Below are positions 12,032 to 24,309 of a DNA stretch of 64,000 nt, in pieces; position 1 is the first letter of the stretch, and the number at the start of each line of letters is the position of its first letter. The position numbers and the translations under genes are program-made. Under the pieces are notes generated by a model. The model was not told the origin of the DNA, did not search any database, and worked only from the letters and a program-made list of their open reading frames with translations. The stretch comes from Candidula unifasciata (Eukaryota > Mollusca > Gastropoda > Stylommatophora > Geomitridae): NCBI GenBank assembly GCA_905116865.2, contig CAJHNH020001990.1, forward strand, positions 197,001 to 261,000. Reading direction: 5' to 3'.

Positions 12032-12279
12032 GTAGGCGACAATCTGTCACACGCATCACTTGTCATCTCCTGTGTTTTCATACTGGAAAGACATCAGTCC
12101 AAGTGAGGAGTAGAATTATTTAGATTCACTAAAATACCCGTGTGAGTCCTGTGGTCACATTGTGGGGAAAACAAAAATTAACCCACTGCCTCCCTAATGT
12201 GACAAAAGCGTCGACTAATTGAGAGCTTCCTTTGAAGTCGGAGTATCTTTGCCTGAGAGGCAACGAACCAAAAGCTAGC

Positions 12280-12440
12280 GTATAAATATGCCATTTGCGT
12301 AAAACAGATGTTCAGACAGAACTGAGGTTCTGGAACAAGACTAAAGTCCAGGAGTGAACGAACACCCAGAACTTTTCGCCGGAGTTTACAGCCCGGTGCG
12401 CGCGAAATGGAAGCAGAAGAAGATTCACAATACCGCAACT
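12280..12440 (-). repeat. dispersed repeat D, copy 1
   Basis: The reverse complement is similar to 43805-44000 (shared GTAAACTCCG.CG.AAAGTTCTGG followed by a GTTC.TC..T.TGGACTTTA tract) and, more weakly, to 61810-61990. No tRNA-like head or open frame. The family is not recognised. Confidence 0.5.
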
Positions 12441-12751
12441 ATGAGCGACGAACTAAACATTGCTGCTAGAAGTTCTTCATCAGCATAACACACAAACGGC
12501 TATGAAAACATTTAGAATGAGGATCATAAACATCACTTAGCTCCAAGACTATACGTTTACCTAATATCCATCGGTCTTGAACAGTAGAGGCTCCACGTCA
12601 AAAGTGTCGTCGCAGGAATAAGCGTTTCTGCAAGAAGTGACTAGTGGAGGTGAAATACAAGGGCCATTTGAGAGGTTACGACAAGGGACGTAACTCGACG
12701 TTTTTAAAATGAAACTGACTTTAAGACCTTTAGGTTAGTGAGTGTGTGTGA

Positions 12752-12755
12752 GACA

Positions 12756-12836
<81 letters not shown>
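12752..12836. repeat. compound (CA)n(GA)n microsatellite
   Basis: About ten CA dinucleotides switch to about 32 uninterrupted GA dinucleotides. The long open frames across this tract are artefacts of the repeat. Confidence 0.95.
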
Positions 12837-12843
<7 letters not shown>

Positions 12844-12954
12844 ACCAGGGCGACCATATTTCATATGATGTTGGACTAAAAAAGGGACATCCCACTTATA
12901 GTTTGAGCTGAAAACGGGATAGACCAAATTCATCCTCTTGTCATAAGCAATTTT

Positions 12955-13130
12955 TCTTTATTTTGAAGCCCCACCCTGGCTCTTGTCAGGGGCCGCAAAA
13001 TAGCACAGCCAAAAATAAGGTCTAATGGCTGAACGCGGTTTCCAGGACCTCTCCACGGGTGATCCTCATCCACATGGTTGCACATTGTGTCATCGGGTGT
13101 TTATCGCTTGTGTGATGTCCTGGTAGGGTA
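12955..13130 (-). repeat. dispersed repeat B, copy 1 (SINE-like)
   Basis: The reverse complement reads GGACATCACACAAGCGATAA ... GAGGTCC ... GGTGGGGCTTCAAAATAA. It matches plus-strand copies at 48867-49062 and 59530-59706. The unit is about 180 bases with an A-rich end, as in a SINE body, but no Pol III boxes are obvious. Confidence 0.65.
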
Positions 13131-13659
13131 ACATTTACTACTACTACTAAACCATACAAGCCCCTTCACCTCTTCCTCCGTTTCCCCAGCATAAACATTT
13201 TTTTTTCACTTTACAGGTGTTAATTTACGTAGGTTAGCCTTTGATAATGTCCAAGACTGGACCCGATAGCACAAGGTTGGTATGAATATATAAAGAAAAA
13301 GTAAAGACATTCAAATCCAGCAATGTAGAAAATGACAGGATGCACTTTATATCCAAGAAATCAGAAAACTGGAACACATGTATTTGTGACTCTGTGATAC
13401 GCTGAAAAAGGTCATACTGAATGTGTTTGTGTGTTTGCCTGTTTGTATGTGTGTGCGAGCGCGTGGGTAAGTGTATGTGTGTGTGTGCTTGCGGTCTGTC
13501 TGTATAAATATCTAAGATGGCTGGCGTCCTCTTCCCTCTGTACGCCCAGTAATCTATTGTCTCAATTGTCCTTAACGATGTCACTTGCAATTTGAAGAAC
13601 AGTTCGTTCCAGTAATGTTCCCGTTCTTCCTATTGTATACATAACGTCTAATCTTTTAC

Positions 13660-13785
13660 CCACATGGAGACAGTGGGGATTCTAGCTGACATGTGGTCCC
13701 ACATGTAGACAGTGGGGATTCTAGCTAACGTGTGTTCCTACATGGAGACAGTGGGGATTCTAGCTGACATGTGTTCCCACATCTG
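13660..13785. repeat. about 41-bp tandem repeat, three units
   Basis: Three units share the core AGACAGTGGGGATTCTAGCT followed by ACATGTGTTCC. The array sits about 100 bases upstream of the candidate micro-exon. Confidence 0.85.
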
Positions 13786-13900
13786 TGTTTGTATCACGTA
13801 AATAAAACACATGCTTTAAGGAATAGTTCATTATTTTCTAAAAGATACTTGCATTTACTGATAACGTATCATTACAGAGGGAAAACAAGTCTTGTTGCAG

Positions 13901-13932
13901 AGGACTCCCTAATGAAATCACAAGACTTTCAG
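13901..13932 (+). CDS. OTOF: candidate otoferlin micro-exon before C2B
   Basis: The segment ends in codons for LMKSQDFQ followed by a GTAAAG donor. A K(S/P)QDFQ or similar hydrophobic-Gln lead-in is what ferlins have immediately before the first strand of C2B. The next exon starts in the matching phase with [14 protein letters not shown]. Two acceptors are possible. CAG at 13898-13900 gives a 32-base micro-exon that joins in frame to 11913-12031. CAG at 13875-13877 gives 55 bases and would need a different upstream partner. The call rests on phase and the short lead-in motif only. Confidence 0.5.
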
Positions 13933-14365
13933 GTAAAGTATCTCTTTTATAAATGGCTTATGTAACAATGCCAAACATTTAAAAACTAATTTTACTCTCA
14001 TGGGAAGTTAACAGCCTAAGTATCACTACAAATCTTCAAGAAGATAAAACTTTGATAGATCTACAATATTTCAACTCAAATGATCAAACAAAAACACTCA
14101 GTTTTACTATACAGGAATAGTTTAATTTAGTTTCTTGCAGAACTGCGTTTTACAGCGAGAGGTACCTGCGCCTTTCTTTCCAACACATTCGATTTAAGCA
14201 AGCCCTTCTAATTTTTTGCCACACCCCACCCTAAACGTAGCCTCTAAACCCGTACGGAAAAGTCATAGAACAAACCCTCAGTCCAAGCTGCAACCATTAT
14301 TATTTGGATCTAGACACAAGTTTGGGCAATATTTGACCAGCCGTCAAATTCGGCTCGGTCACAAA

Positions 14366-14660
14366 TATCTGCGCGGCGTCCGTGGCTAAGACGTTGCGAG
14401 TCTGCCTCGTAATCCAACGTATCGCGATCGAAACCTGCGTGGGCTGCGTGGATTTTTATCGTGGTATGGGACGTCACAGGTCGACCCAGCCTCAAATGGG
14501 TACCAGGATTGGCTGTCCTGGGAAGTAAAGACGGCCGGTGTAATGCTGACCACATTACCCACAGAGTGCCGATTGGTCTGTGAAAATACGGGTGCTCTTC
14601 CCAATTGCCCGATGCGCCTAAGGACGTGTAAGGGATCTTTACTTTTTTTTTACTTTTACA
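14366..14660 (+). mobile_element. tRNA-derived conserved-domain SINE A, copy 1
   Basis: The head has Pol III A-box-like GTGGCTAAGACG and B box GATCGAAAC (about 14427). A body follows containing GACCCAGCC, TGGGTACC, GGGAAGTAAAG, GTAATGCTGACCACATTACC and GTGCCGATTGGTCTG. The same body recurs at 21005, 21495, 38025 and, diverged, at 29590. The tail is T-rich. Confidence 0.75.
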
Positions 14661-14829
14661 AATAACTGCACACGAAATGTTGGAGTATATAACTATATGG
14701 TGCTAATGTCCGTTTGTATTAAACTTGACAGTGAGATTTAAAAAACAAATCGAACACATTTTCTTTATACAGATGTATCAGGCACAAACAATGCAGCCAT
14801 TACAGCAAATATGAGTTATGCATTATGAG

Positions 14830-15520
14830 TTGGATTATCTTCACAGCAGTCCAGACACAACCACTCTCGCTCAGATTTTCCCTTCAACATATTCATCAGC
14901 ATCACGCGGTTAATAGTGTCAGTCCTTTTCTGGTTAACTTCTTGTGCGTCCGGTGGGCCTCTCGTGCTTAGCTGTGCCGACCTTTACTCGTTTTCTTTGC
15001 AGTGAAGTGGAGACGTTGCTTCCAAAATCCTCCGAACGTTCTTCTCTCCGTCGGTGTGATCCATAGGCTGACCATCTGCAACCAAAGCAGAACCTGTCAA
15101 TCTGTCAGCATTTCCATTGCCAACAACACCTGCATGCCCTGGGAAAAATATAACGGTAATTGCACGCACAAGAGAGTTTTGCAATGACTCAGTCCACTGC
15201 CTGCGTATAGAGCCTGCATCGACCGGCCAGATCATGCTTAGTAAATCACTCAGCACACACACGCGGGAGTAGTCCTGTGACTCTAGCCATACGAAAGCTT
15301 GTGTCACCTCCATCACCTCTATCGTCATCCTGTTGGTGGTCACAGAGACAGCACCGCTAGCTTCTTGGATTGTTCTGCCTTCAAAGCGAGCTGCAAATGA
15401 CCATGCACTCTTATGTCCCTGTATAACGGACCGTCTATCTCATCTGAGATATCACTGATAAGCTCGCAGACCTCAGCATTTTTAAACAGCAACCGGATTC
15501 TGCTCCCATCTACTACTATC
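14830..15520 (-). pseudogene. RNase H-domain retroelement fragment
   Basis: Read on the minus strand with frame changes, this shows most of an RNase H domain. There is a degraded first strand (DRSVIQGHKSAWSFAA, where the family has TDGS). The central helix follows (TNRMTIEVMEVTQAFVWLE), then a degraded third strand (VCVLSDLLSM), then the C-terminal FFPGHAGVVGNGNADRLTG motif. Downstream, at about 14850, is a WLCLDCC-like tail. Frameshifts near 15340 and several stops indicate a dead copy. It is the longest of the five minus-strand RNase H fragments. Confidence 0.7.
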
Positions 15521-16039
15521 TGGCTTGACGACACAGGAGAAGGTACGATGGAGTGCTTTACGTACTGGTATACATTCCTCACCAGTGTGAATGTCTGTAA
15601 GACTACATACCTGCTTGATTTCATCCTCCATTGTCCAGTCATGATTTCCCTATTTTAGTCTGTCGTCCTTTTTCCTGAAAGCATGTGGTGCCAATGGTGC
15701 CTTAGATCGGTGCTTATCTTGAGGTAAGCAAGTGAAATTTAAATCTTGATCCTGTAGTTCATTGTAGAGAAGTTATTCAATGTTACACAAGAGGTATCTC
15801 TTGTGCACCCCACGATTATACGCAAGGTGTCGATTTACACCTACCGGTTCAAGTCTTTCAGTTTGAGAATAGCTGGCATTTTTATCACTAAAGGATATTC
15901 GATGGGAGCAAATATGTGTAGCGTTCTATACATTTCCAATGATAAAACGCTATATTGAGATTTGTATACATATAATGTGATCTCCTTGCTGTTATTGCTC
16001 GTGGTGTTCTCCTCATCCTCCTCGTCATATTCCATAAGA

Positions 16040-16097
16040 AGAAGAAACAGAAGAAGAAGAAGAAGAAGAAGAAGAAGAAGAAGAAGAAGAATAAGAA

Positions 16098-16128
<31 letters not shown>

Positions 16129-16205
16129 AAGAAGAAGAAGAAGAAGAAGAAACAGAAGAAGAAGGAGAAAAAGAAGAAGAAGAAAAAAGAAAAAGAAAAA
16201 AACTG
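16040..16205. repeat. (GAA)n purine tract
   Basis: More than 40 GAA triplets with a few interruptions, grading into GAAAAA. The poly-Arg and poly-Phe open frames across it are artefacts of the triplet repeat. Long GAA/TTC tracts are known to be able to form triplex DNA. Confidence 0.95.
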
Positions 16206-16739
16206 AGGAGACAAAAAGTACAATGAAAATAGTGACAACTTGTGTTGAAGATTATTTAATAGCAATATTGAGCAGATGCTTCTGTGAAGGTGAAGCAATT
16301 GAATCGCCAATAGTGTCATTTGTAAAAATGCATTCGGTACCCATTCATATAATAACGGAAGTGAGAACACGTTTTAAAGCCGACTGAAGATCGTCATGTA
16401 ACTGAGGGTGACAGAGTTAGATACAATTGTCTGGTAACTATTGAAAACACAGAGTGAGATCACGTGCGCTTGACATTAACGATCATTGTGGACCGCTATG
16501 AGAATTCTGTAAGCGAGTCACATGTATAGATGCAACACGATCTGGCACACATTTGTAAGCAATCATTCGGGCAGAGCCTTCCAAACTGTGTATCATGACA
16601 CAAAATAATGGAAGCGCAATTTCGAGGTTATCGGTTTGATTTATTACACAATACTTGTAAATGATAACAAAGGCAATAATCTTGGAAATATTTTACATTG
16701 TTAATACAAACGATTGTTTTTTATTAGACAGTTGTGCAT

Positions 16740-17125
16740 TAAATTATTTAGTTGTGATAATTCGCATGAGTTAATCCGGAAGACCGGCCTGCGACCTGCC
16801 ATAGTTCTCCACTCTGCGGATAAACGTCAGCTCATCCTGACTGAGCTGACCGTGCCGTATGAGTCGCGAATGGACGAAAGCCATATGTATAAGCTCGAGA
16901 AATACAGCGACTTAGCAGCCGGTCTAAGGAGAGACGAAGCGTATACAGTACGAATCTTCACCGTCGAAGTAGAGGTCTCGTTTCCACTCCACTCTACAAT
17001 GTGGTTAAACAACTAGGCTTACGAGGTAATGAACGCAAACGGACACTTAAACAACTGGGCGAGGTTGCTGAGAGGGCCTTGAGCTGACCCTGGATACAAC
17101 GAAACGTCGTGGGGGACGGGCATCG
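16740..17125 (+). pseudogene. retroelement restriction-like endonuclease domain, 5'-truncated copy
   Basis: Translation gives LRPAIVLHSADKRQLILTEL followed by TVPYESRMDE, a YKLEKYSDLA helix and, after a frameshift near 16970, STPLYNVVKQLGLRG and LKQLGEVAERA. The hydrophobic strand ending ELTVPYE with a following K..KY..L pattern is the PD-(D/E)XK-type endonuclease found at the C-terminus of R2/NeSL-like non-LTR elements. A stop at 17085-17087 precedes WIQRNV. The copy is truncated 5' of about 16740, as expected from target-primed reverse transcription. Confidence 0.7.
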
Positions 17126-17251
17126 GTGAGCTGGTGGGGGTGTCTAGTGGAAAAGAGTTTCCTATTCCTTAAAGTCCATGGTGTCCGAATTGTCTGCCAG
17201 TGTCCCTCTGCCACCTGCCAACAAAGTCCAATATGTGTCTGGTAAACCAAA

Positions 17252-17556
17252 CGTAGGCTTACCACTCGGTCGTCCAGGTATGCAGACTGCTTTAATTATG
17301 CTACCGCAACGACCTCTTATCTCACAGTACCTTTTGCAAAGTCATCAATTCGTCTTGACACTGTCCGAATAACATCCGGTAATACGTGCAGCAGGGGAAA
17401 CCAACCCTAAGCTTCATGAACTCAGGTGGGCCCACTCTCTGAAAATGTCTAGGAGCTCGTGAGCTGAAACATATGTCGACGAGAGGTTACTTCTACTGAT
17501 GAATGGTAGACCCCTTCAGTGCATGCTCTCCTGTGGAGTTTCTTCTTATTGTCAAG
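17252..17556 (+). repeat. retroelement 3' block shared with 44519-44820
   Basis: About 300 bases are clearly homologous to 44519-44820. Shared blocks include CTCGGTCGTCCAG, ATCTCACAGTACCTT, CTTCATGAACTCAGGTGGGC and TCTACTGATGA. Here the block lies downstream of an endonuclease domain and probably represents the 3' UTR. At 44.5 kb it lies upstream of a zinc-finger/RT region. Confidence 0.8.
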
Positions 17557-17941
17557 ATGGTTGAGTCTGAGGACGAGAAGTTTTAGATGTGTCTGAAGTT
17601 AGCTGACCTGTTCTGGCTGTGTACTTGGATGTCCAATACAGCAGTGTTGTTTTGTTGTTTAAGCATAGACCAGAAATGACATACATCTGTCCCCATTACC
17701 GTGTTTGTCTATTTTCAAGCTCTTTCACGGAGAACGTCTCTTGCTTATTGCGGACACCAAGGGCTTCGTACACTATATAATTATCAAAATATTATCCGTG
17801 TTAATAAATACTTACTCATTGTGAAAACATGCTTGTTAACTGAAGCTTTAGTGTTTGTTAAAGTATTGCGCAAAAACACATTTGTGACTGTTTAATTAAT
17901 TTTTAAGGCATTGTCTTCACCATCTATGCCATTAACACAAT

Positions 17942-18226
17942 TTTCTGCTGTTGTAGTGAAAGTTTGAATGATGTAGGAACCAAAAGACCTGGTATTCACT
18001 TTCATCATTAATTCTGCTGTTGTAGTGAAAGTTTGAATGATGTAGACACCAAAAGGCTGGTATTCACTTTCATCATTAATTCTGCTGTTGTAGTGAAAGT
18101 TTGAATGATGTAGGCACCAAAAGCCTAGTATTCACTTTCATCATTAATTCTGCTGTTTTAGTGAAAGTTTGAATGATGTAGGCACCAAATGGCCTGGTAT
18201 TCACTTTTATCATTAATTCTGCTGTT
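17942..18226. repeat. 69-bp tandem repeat, four units
   Basis: Units start TTCTGCTGTTGTAGTGAAAG and end TTCACTTTCATCATTAA, with few differences. No coding potential. Confidence 0.9.
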
Positions 18227-18759
18227 GACATTGCCCTTGATAATGTGCAGTTTGAGAATTTTTAAATTTCCATAATAATGAGTCCTCTGTGTCAAGAATG
18301 AAATTTTGTATGGTTTTCAAACTGTACGATTTTTATCTCTGTTAGTAAGCTTTCATATACTGTTGCGACGTTACCGTTGGGCCTTCCCATTGCCTGTCTG
18401 GTATTCTTTTCTTCTCCTTCTTCCCTTTAACTTTTACTGCTTATGGCGTCGATAGAGTATAAGGTTCTGCTACTTGCTCTTCTAGCTGCTTCGACCATAG
18501 ACACATCATGCTGTTGTAGAGTTTCTCTGATGTTATCCTTCCATTTTCATGGTCTACCTTGCGCTCTACGTCCTTCTCATCTTTCAGCGAATGACTTAAA
18601 TTGCATTGCGTCACAGTCCATTCTCTCTAAGTGTGAAAATCATTTGATTTGATGTCTTTAAATAAATTAAGTTAACGCAGATGACACTGTCCTCCTTTCG
18701 AACAGCGTAAAGGGAATAGCAAATTTAATATTTTCTGTCCAAAAGCACAGTGAAGATCA

Positions 18760-19435
18760 AAATCTGTTTTTGAATTTAAAGAAAACGAAAACAATGTTTA
18801 CATATGAAACTGGCTGTAAAAAAAAAAAAAAAAAATGGTGAAGAAATTGAAAATATCACAAACTTTGAATATTTAGGCTCTATAAAAAATAGCAATGGAG
18901 ACTGTTTCACTGAAATTAATAGGAGGATGCAAAGATTAAACAACCTTAAAAGCCTATAGTTAAGCACCAGCAAGGAGATTAAAATCAGAATTTTGAGAGC
19001 ATGCATCTTCCCTGTGGCTACATACGGATGTGAGTCGTGGACTATCTCTCAGTCCTTAAGAAAGAGAATAGGGGCTTTGGGGCTGTTATGCTATAGAAAT
19101 ATTCTCAGAATATCTTAGACGAAAAAGAGGAGAAATACTGACATCTCGAAAGATCTGAACATCAAAGAAGATTGGCTAATAAACAGCATCCTGACTCGGA
19201 AGCTAAAATATTTTGGTCATATCAAGCGCCACGACGGATTAAAAAAAATTAAAGCAGAGGGCATGGTACCAGGAAGGAGGGGCAGGGGCCGAACGACACG
19301 AAGATGGGCATAGGATATAAGTGACTCCTTGAGTGTGAAAGTTATGAGGCGGGAGAACTGGCGAGAGACCGAGTTTCTTTCAGGCAAACAGTGATGAGAG
19401 TGACGTTCTGCAAAGGACCTGATGATGAATTAATT
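18760..19435 (+). pseudogene. non-LTR reverse transcriptase C-terminal fragment
   Basis: Plus-strand translation, interrupted by poly-A and several stops, shows the RT thumb and C-terminal region. Visible parts are NFEYLGSIKNSNGDCFTEI, INRRMQRLNNLK, IRILRACIFPVATYGCESW, KLKYFGHIKRHDGLKK and GRRGRGRTTRRW. It ends with a CCTGATGATGAAT tail, like the (TGAT)n and (TGA)n ends of the related copies here. It is 5'-truncated and inactive. Confidence 0.75.
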
Positions 19436-20030
19436 TAGAATTCACTCCACTCTGACTTGTTCTAAAATGATATAATTCTTGATATTTATCTCTTCTAGTC
19501 ACTCTTACAGCTTTTCTCAGATATCTCCATTCTTTGGTTACTAATTTTTTTTTCTGGTTTGTTGTGAATGACCACGTCCGACACTGGCAGGGTAGGACTG
19601 GAATGAATATGCTGTGTGTGAGTTTTTTGTTTTTGTTTTGGTGGGTGCTGATTGGGATTAACTTTTGTATGAAGGTGGCTAGCTGTCCTAAAACTTGGTT
19701 TGCCCTACTACATCAGTTGTTAATTTGTTAATCTAATTTGCCATCTTTAATGAATGTTGTTCCCAGTTACTTAACTAAAATTGGCAGTCTCTAATTTCTT
19801 GTAGGTGCCAACATTTGATGTCCCTATTCTATAGGCTTATTCCTTCTCTGGTACAGGTTTAGAGCTTTGTCCATTGGTTCGAGAGAGCCAGTGTTCTGGA
19901 CATTTGTGCGGGTTGTTCTGGAGCTCCTGAATTCGTGCTCTTTGCGATGCTCTCTTCAGTTACCTTCTACGAATGGAGACCGAGCCATGTAGGATAAAAC
20001 TAAGTGTAACTAAGTCCATTCTCACGCCCT

Positions 20031-20306
20031 TTAACTCTCCCGTACCAGTGAACACATCATGCACTGTGTAGTTGGTTTAACTCTCCCGTACCAGTGAACA
20101 CATCATGCACTGTGTAGTTGGTTTACCTCTCCCGTACCAGTGAACACATCATGCACTGTGTAGTTGGTTTAACTCTCCCGTACCAGTGAACACATCATGC
20201 ACTGTGTAGTTGGTTTAACTCTCCCGTACCAGTGAACACATCATGCACTGTGTAGTTGGTTTAACTCTCCCGTACCAGTGAACACATCATGCACTGTGTA
20301 GTTGGT
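20031..20306. repeat. 46-bp tandem repeat, six near-identical units
   Basis: The unit contains CTCTCCCGTACCAGTGAACA followed by CATCATGCACTGTGTAGTTGG. Near-perfect identity suggests recent expansion. Confidence 0.95.
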
Positions 20307-20389
20307 TCCTCTATTTCAGCTTCACTGACCCCTCGGTTCTCTACTCACTACATCAAATTTTCTCCTGGCCAACATTAGAAACACAAGTT

Positions 20390-20908
<519 letters not shown>

Positions 20909-21004
20909 TAATATTTCCTAACATTTATCTGAGCTACTCGCGCTAGAAATAATTTTAGGCACCAATACAGCATTTATATTATATTTTAACAATCATTAAC
21001 ACTC

Positions 21005-21215
21005 TGGCTGGGTGGATTTTTATCGTGGTATTGGGCACCGCAGGTTGACCCAGCCTAAAATTGGTATCAGGATGTCTGTCCTGGGGAAGTAGAGATGGCT
21101 GGCGTAATGCTGACCACATTACCCACAAAGTGCCGATGGTCTGAAAAATATGGGCGTTCTTTCCATATACCCGATGCGCCTAAAGGCGTGAAAAGGGATC
21201 TTTACTTTTACTTAA
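21005..21215 (+). mobile_element. conserved-domain SINE A, copy 2
   Basis: Body homologous to 14449-14655: GGATTTTTATCGTGGTATTG, then GACCCAGCC, TCCTGGGGAAGTAGAG, GTAATGCTGACCACATTACC and CCCGATGCGCCTAAAGGCGTG. The tRNA-like head is missing, so it is 5'-truncated. Confidence 0.75.
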
Positions 21216-21494
21216 CACCAAAAAGTGTCACATGGCCTGAATAAAGGCAAAAACTAGTCATACGTAATCCGCTCAGTTCCTATCCGAAAGTGTGGGTTGT
21301 GAGTTTCCTACCTAACAAACGTGTGATATTTCTATCTAAACAAATACAATGAGGATCTAGCGGGCTAGGTCTGTATTGTTTACACCACCAGCACTTGATT
21401 GATGATACTTGTATTGTTAACATCAAACTGACCGCTTGTACTTACCAGGACATTATCTAAAACCAACTTGAGGCTATTTTAACCTAGAAATGAG

Positions 21495-21768
21495 ATCGTC
21501 GTCGTGTAGGAGCTAGATGATTGCATGGGGATCGGAAGGTCGTGGGTTGGAATTCTGGAGGAACTAGACTGTTAAAAAAAAATGACATGTGCTCTAAGGT
21601 CGACGAAGCCTTGAGTGGGTACCAGGTGCAGTCCTATGAAGTAAACGCAGCCGATGTGATGCTGACTATATCACACAACAAATGCCGATTGGTCTGTAAA
21701 ATATAAGTCTAGCACTATTTGACCAATACGCTTAAAGGCAGGGAAAAGGGTCCCTTTAACCTAGAAGG
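21495..21768 (+). mobile_element. conserved-domain SINE A, copy 3, with tRNA-like head
   Basis: The head (about 21497-21560) has a degenerate B box GGGTTGGAATTC. The body repeats GAGTGGGTACCAGGTGCAGTC, GATGTGATGCTGACTATATC and GCCGATTGGTCTGTAAAATA. It ends with GGGAAAAGGGTCCC. Confidence 0.7.
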
Positions 21769-21779
21769 CAAGTTAGTTT

Positions 21780-21862
21780 TGAAGAAATATCCGCCTGGTA
21801 CGATTTGAACCGCGGACCCGTGAGTCGGCATGCGAGCTTCTAGCCGCCACATTGCCGCTGCG
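21780..21862 (-). mobile_element. tRNA-like SINE head, minus strand
   Basis: The reverse complement has A-box-like GTGGCGGCTAGAAGCTCGC and B box GGTTCAAATCG with the spacing expected in a tRNA. The acceptor stem is not convincing, so a SINE head or tRNA pseudogene is more likely than a functional tRNA gene. Confidence 0.5.
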
Positions 21863-22282
21863 TATAGACGAATACAAAAATGAAGAAAGAATTGTAGAGC
21901 AGATCCATTGTAAACTATTGTTAAACAGTACTTGTACGTTCACCAGTCTAAATCAACATGTCTGTTTACTGTTTGATGTGTAGAGCTGGCGCCTAGTTGA
22001 CCATTATTACCGAAAAAAAAATCGACTGGTTTTAGTGACTGCCAGTTAGGATGTTTTGTATGAGGAACAATACTTAACTTTGTGCAAACTGATTATTGTG
22101 ATACCGTCTTTTCTTTAGTCTAATCTTGCTGTCTAAGTCTAATCTTGTGGTCACGGTTAACTGATGTTTGAAAAAAAGCTACTGATTTCTGGATCAGTGG
22201 AATGTTGAAATGCTTCTTAAAACATTACAAAGACGGTGCAGCTATCTTCAATCTAAGTTAACGGTGATGAAATTCTGGACAG

Positions 22283-22628
22283 ATTATCAAAAGATTTTGC
22301 CCTTCATCAGGCACAAATGAAGGTGCTCCATCTAATGGACAAGAGAGGGATTTTGACCTTAGTCAGGCACAAATCAATGTGCTCCATCTAATAGACAAAA
22401 TAAGAATTTTGTCCTTAATCAGGCACAAATCAAGGTGCTCCATCTAATGAACAAGATACGGATTTTGTCCTTCATCAGGCACAAATCAATGTGCCCCATC
22501 TAATGGACAATATAAGGATTTTGTCCTTAATAAGGCACAAATCAAAGTGCTCCATCTAATGGACAAGATACTGATTTTGTCCTTCATCAGGCACAAATCT
22601 AGGTACTCTATCTAATGGACAAGATAAT
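22283..22628. repeat. 56-bp minisatellite, six units
   Basis: Units contain CATCAGGCACAAATCAAGGTG, CTCCATCTAATGGACAAGAT and ATTTTGTCCTT. The array ends about 100 bases before the acceptor of the next otoferlin exon. Confidence 0.9.
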
Positions 22629-22728
22629 AATTGTTCCAAAATGTTACTTTATGTCCAACCACGATCTTGATGTGACATTATCTCCAACTGTGGTGCTCAC
22701 TGGCTAGTCCATGTTTTGTCTCTTTCAG

Positions 22729-22791
22729 TACTTTGTGTTCGACTTCCACATGCCTCCATTGATGCTGTTTGATAAAATTATCTCCCTGACT
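22729..22791 (+). CDS. OTOF: otoferlin exon: C2B domain, middle
   Basis: This 63-base exon is phase 0 on both sides, with acceptor CTTTCAG and donor GTGAGT. It encodes [20 protein letters not shown] plus T, the fourth and fifth strands of C2B. The FDFH motif follows the NEYF junction of otoferlins. A (CTGT)n tract begins 13 bases after the exon. Confidence 0.93.
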
Positions 22792-22804
22792 GTGAGTATG
22801 AATA

Positions 22805-23032
<228 letters not shown>

Positions 23033-23639
23033 ACGCTATCTTAGATATTGTATAATAATATTCCAACCAGCATTGTCGAACGATATCCTGCTGCCCTTTG
23101 TGCAAACCAATTAGCTGGTATCATGATCCCATTATCAACTCATTTATAATGGAAATATATTTGACGCCAGAAGTGGGATTAATCTGAAAGCTTCGATATT
23201 ATTTTAGAAAGTCATTTTGTGATAAGCGTTAGTGTAGTAAAATCTTCACATAAAGTCTTCATGTGTGTGTGCGGGTGAACGTGTGAGCGCTCGCGTGTGT
23301 GAGCGCGTGCAGGTATAACAGAGAAAGGTATAATCTCGCAAAGGACAGTGCCAGGTGATACCACCAAGATTAAAGGCAGGTTAACTTGACATTTGAGCAC
23401 AGTGAAACCAACGTCTGCAGCGGCATTGAAAGACAACGCGTGAGTCGGGATGTGGTGGAAAACATGAAAAGCACTGGTGGACTGTCAAACCATATTCACT
23501 AGAATAGGTCGGGTCCATGATATGGAGTAGATTGCACAGGACAGGAGGAGGCAAAGAAGGCATAGGTTGTGAAGTCTATGCGAAGTGTAGTGGTACAGCA
23601 GGATGACGAGTATGCTGAGATGTATACTAAAAGAGTTGA

Positions 23640-24180
23640 ATTGAGTTGAGTCAAGAATTGACATCACAGCACTGGAAGCATTCCCATGCATGCTCCATTC
23701 TCATCTCCAGCAGCCAGCGCAGAGTTCCAGTACTGATGGTACCGGTCACCATCTGGTTAAAAGTCCGTCTTGTCCTTTCTCTGAGTGTAGTGAGCCAGCC
23801 AGACCCTCTGGTTACTCCCGGGTGCCTCATTCTCTCCAGGCCATAATAATCTTGTTTCTCTACTGATTCCGTTGCTTGTTCCCAAAGGGTCTTGACCACA
23901 TCTACCTTGTCATTTATCAATTCACCACCCAGTGGTGCGGATCCAGTCAATCTGTCTGCCTGTTCATTGCCTACCACGGCGGCATAGCCTGGAGAAAAGA
24001 TCCAAAGTATGCTCACTACCCGTGAACTTTATAGTGAAGCTAGCTACTCTGCTCGAAGCATCCCTGTCCTCAACTTTTTCAGGAAACTTTCAGAGTCTGT
24101 TACAAATACGAAATGTGTTTACATCTTGTTCTCTAGCCACTGGAGACCTGCAGTTACTGCCTCAATAAGAATGAGCTTAT
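23640..24180 (-). pseudogene. RNase H-type retroelement fragment
   Basis: On the minus strand: LIEAVTAGLQWLE (helix with the catalytic Glu), FVTDSESFL (third Asp), then after a stop WIFSPGYAAVVGNEQADRL (fourth Asp in QADR). A 90-residue tail ends CFQCCDVNS, with CC.C spacing suggestive of a metal site. The 3' end TGATGTCAATTCTTGA is shared with the 5883 and 49230 copies. The 5' end lies within the RNase H helix. Confidence 0.7.
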
Positions 24181-24309
24181 TTCATCCTTAAATGTCAAAG
24201 GGTTATCTCTGACCAAGAGTTAAAACCATATCATAGTTCTGAGTATCCGTGACAAGGCAATGGCAGCCATGTTGTTCCCGTTTCACGAACGAATTACAAT
24301 ACTTTTGTA

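Noticed and set aside
11500..12123. Promoter or first exon of the ferlin gene
   Set aside because: C2B is not the start of otoferlin. C2A exons must lie further upstream, and no C2A-like sequence was seen in the window.
15888..16387. Poly-Phe and poly-Arg open frames of 140-160 codons
   Set aside because: Both cross the (GAA)n tract and have no conserved flanks.
21780..21862. Possible functional tRNA gene on the minus strand
   Set aside because: The B box is good, but the acceptor stem is not paired convincingly and the context is SINE-rich.
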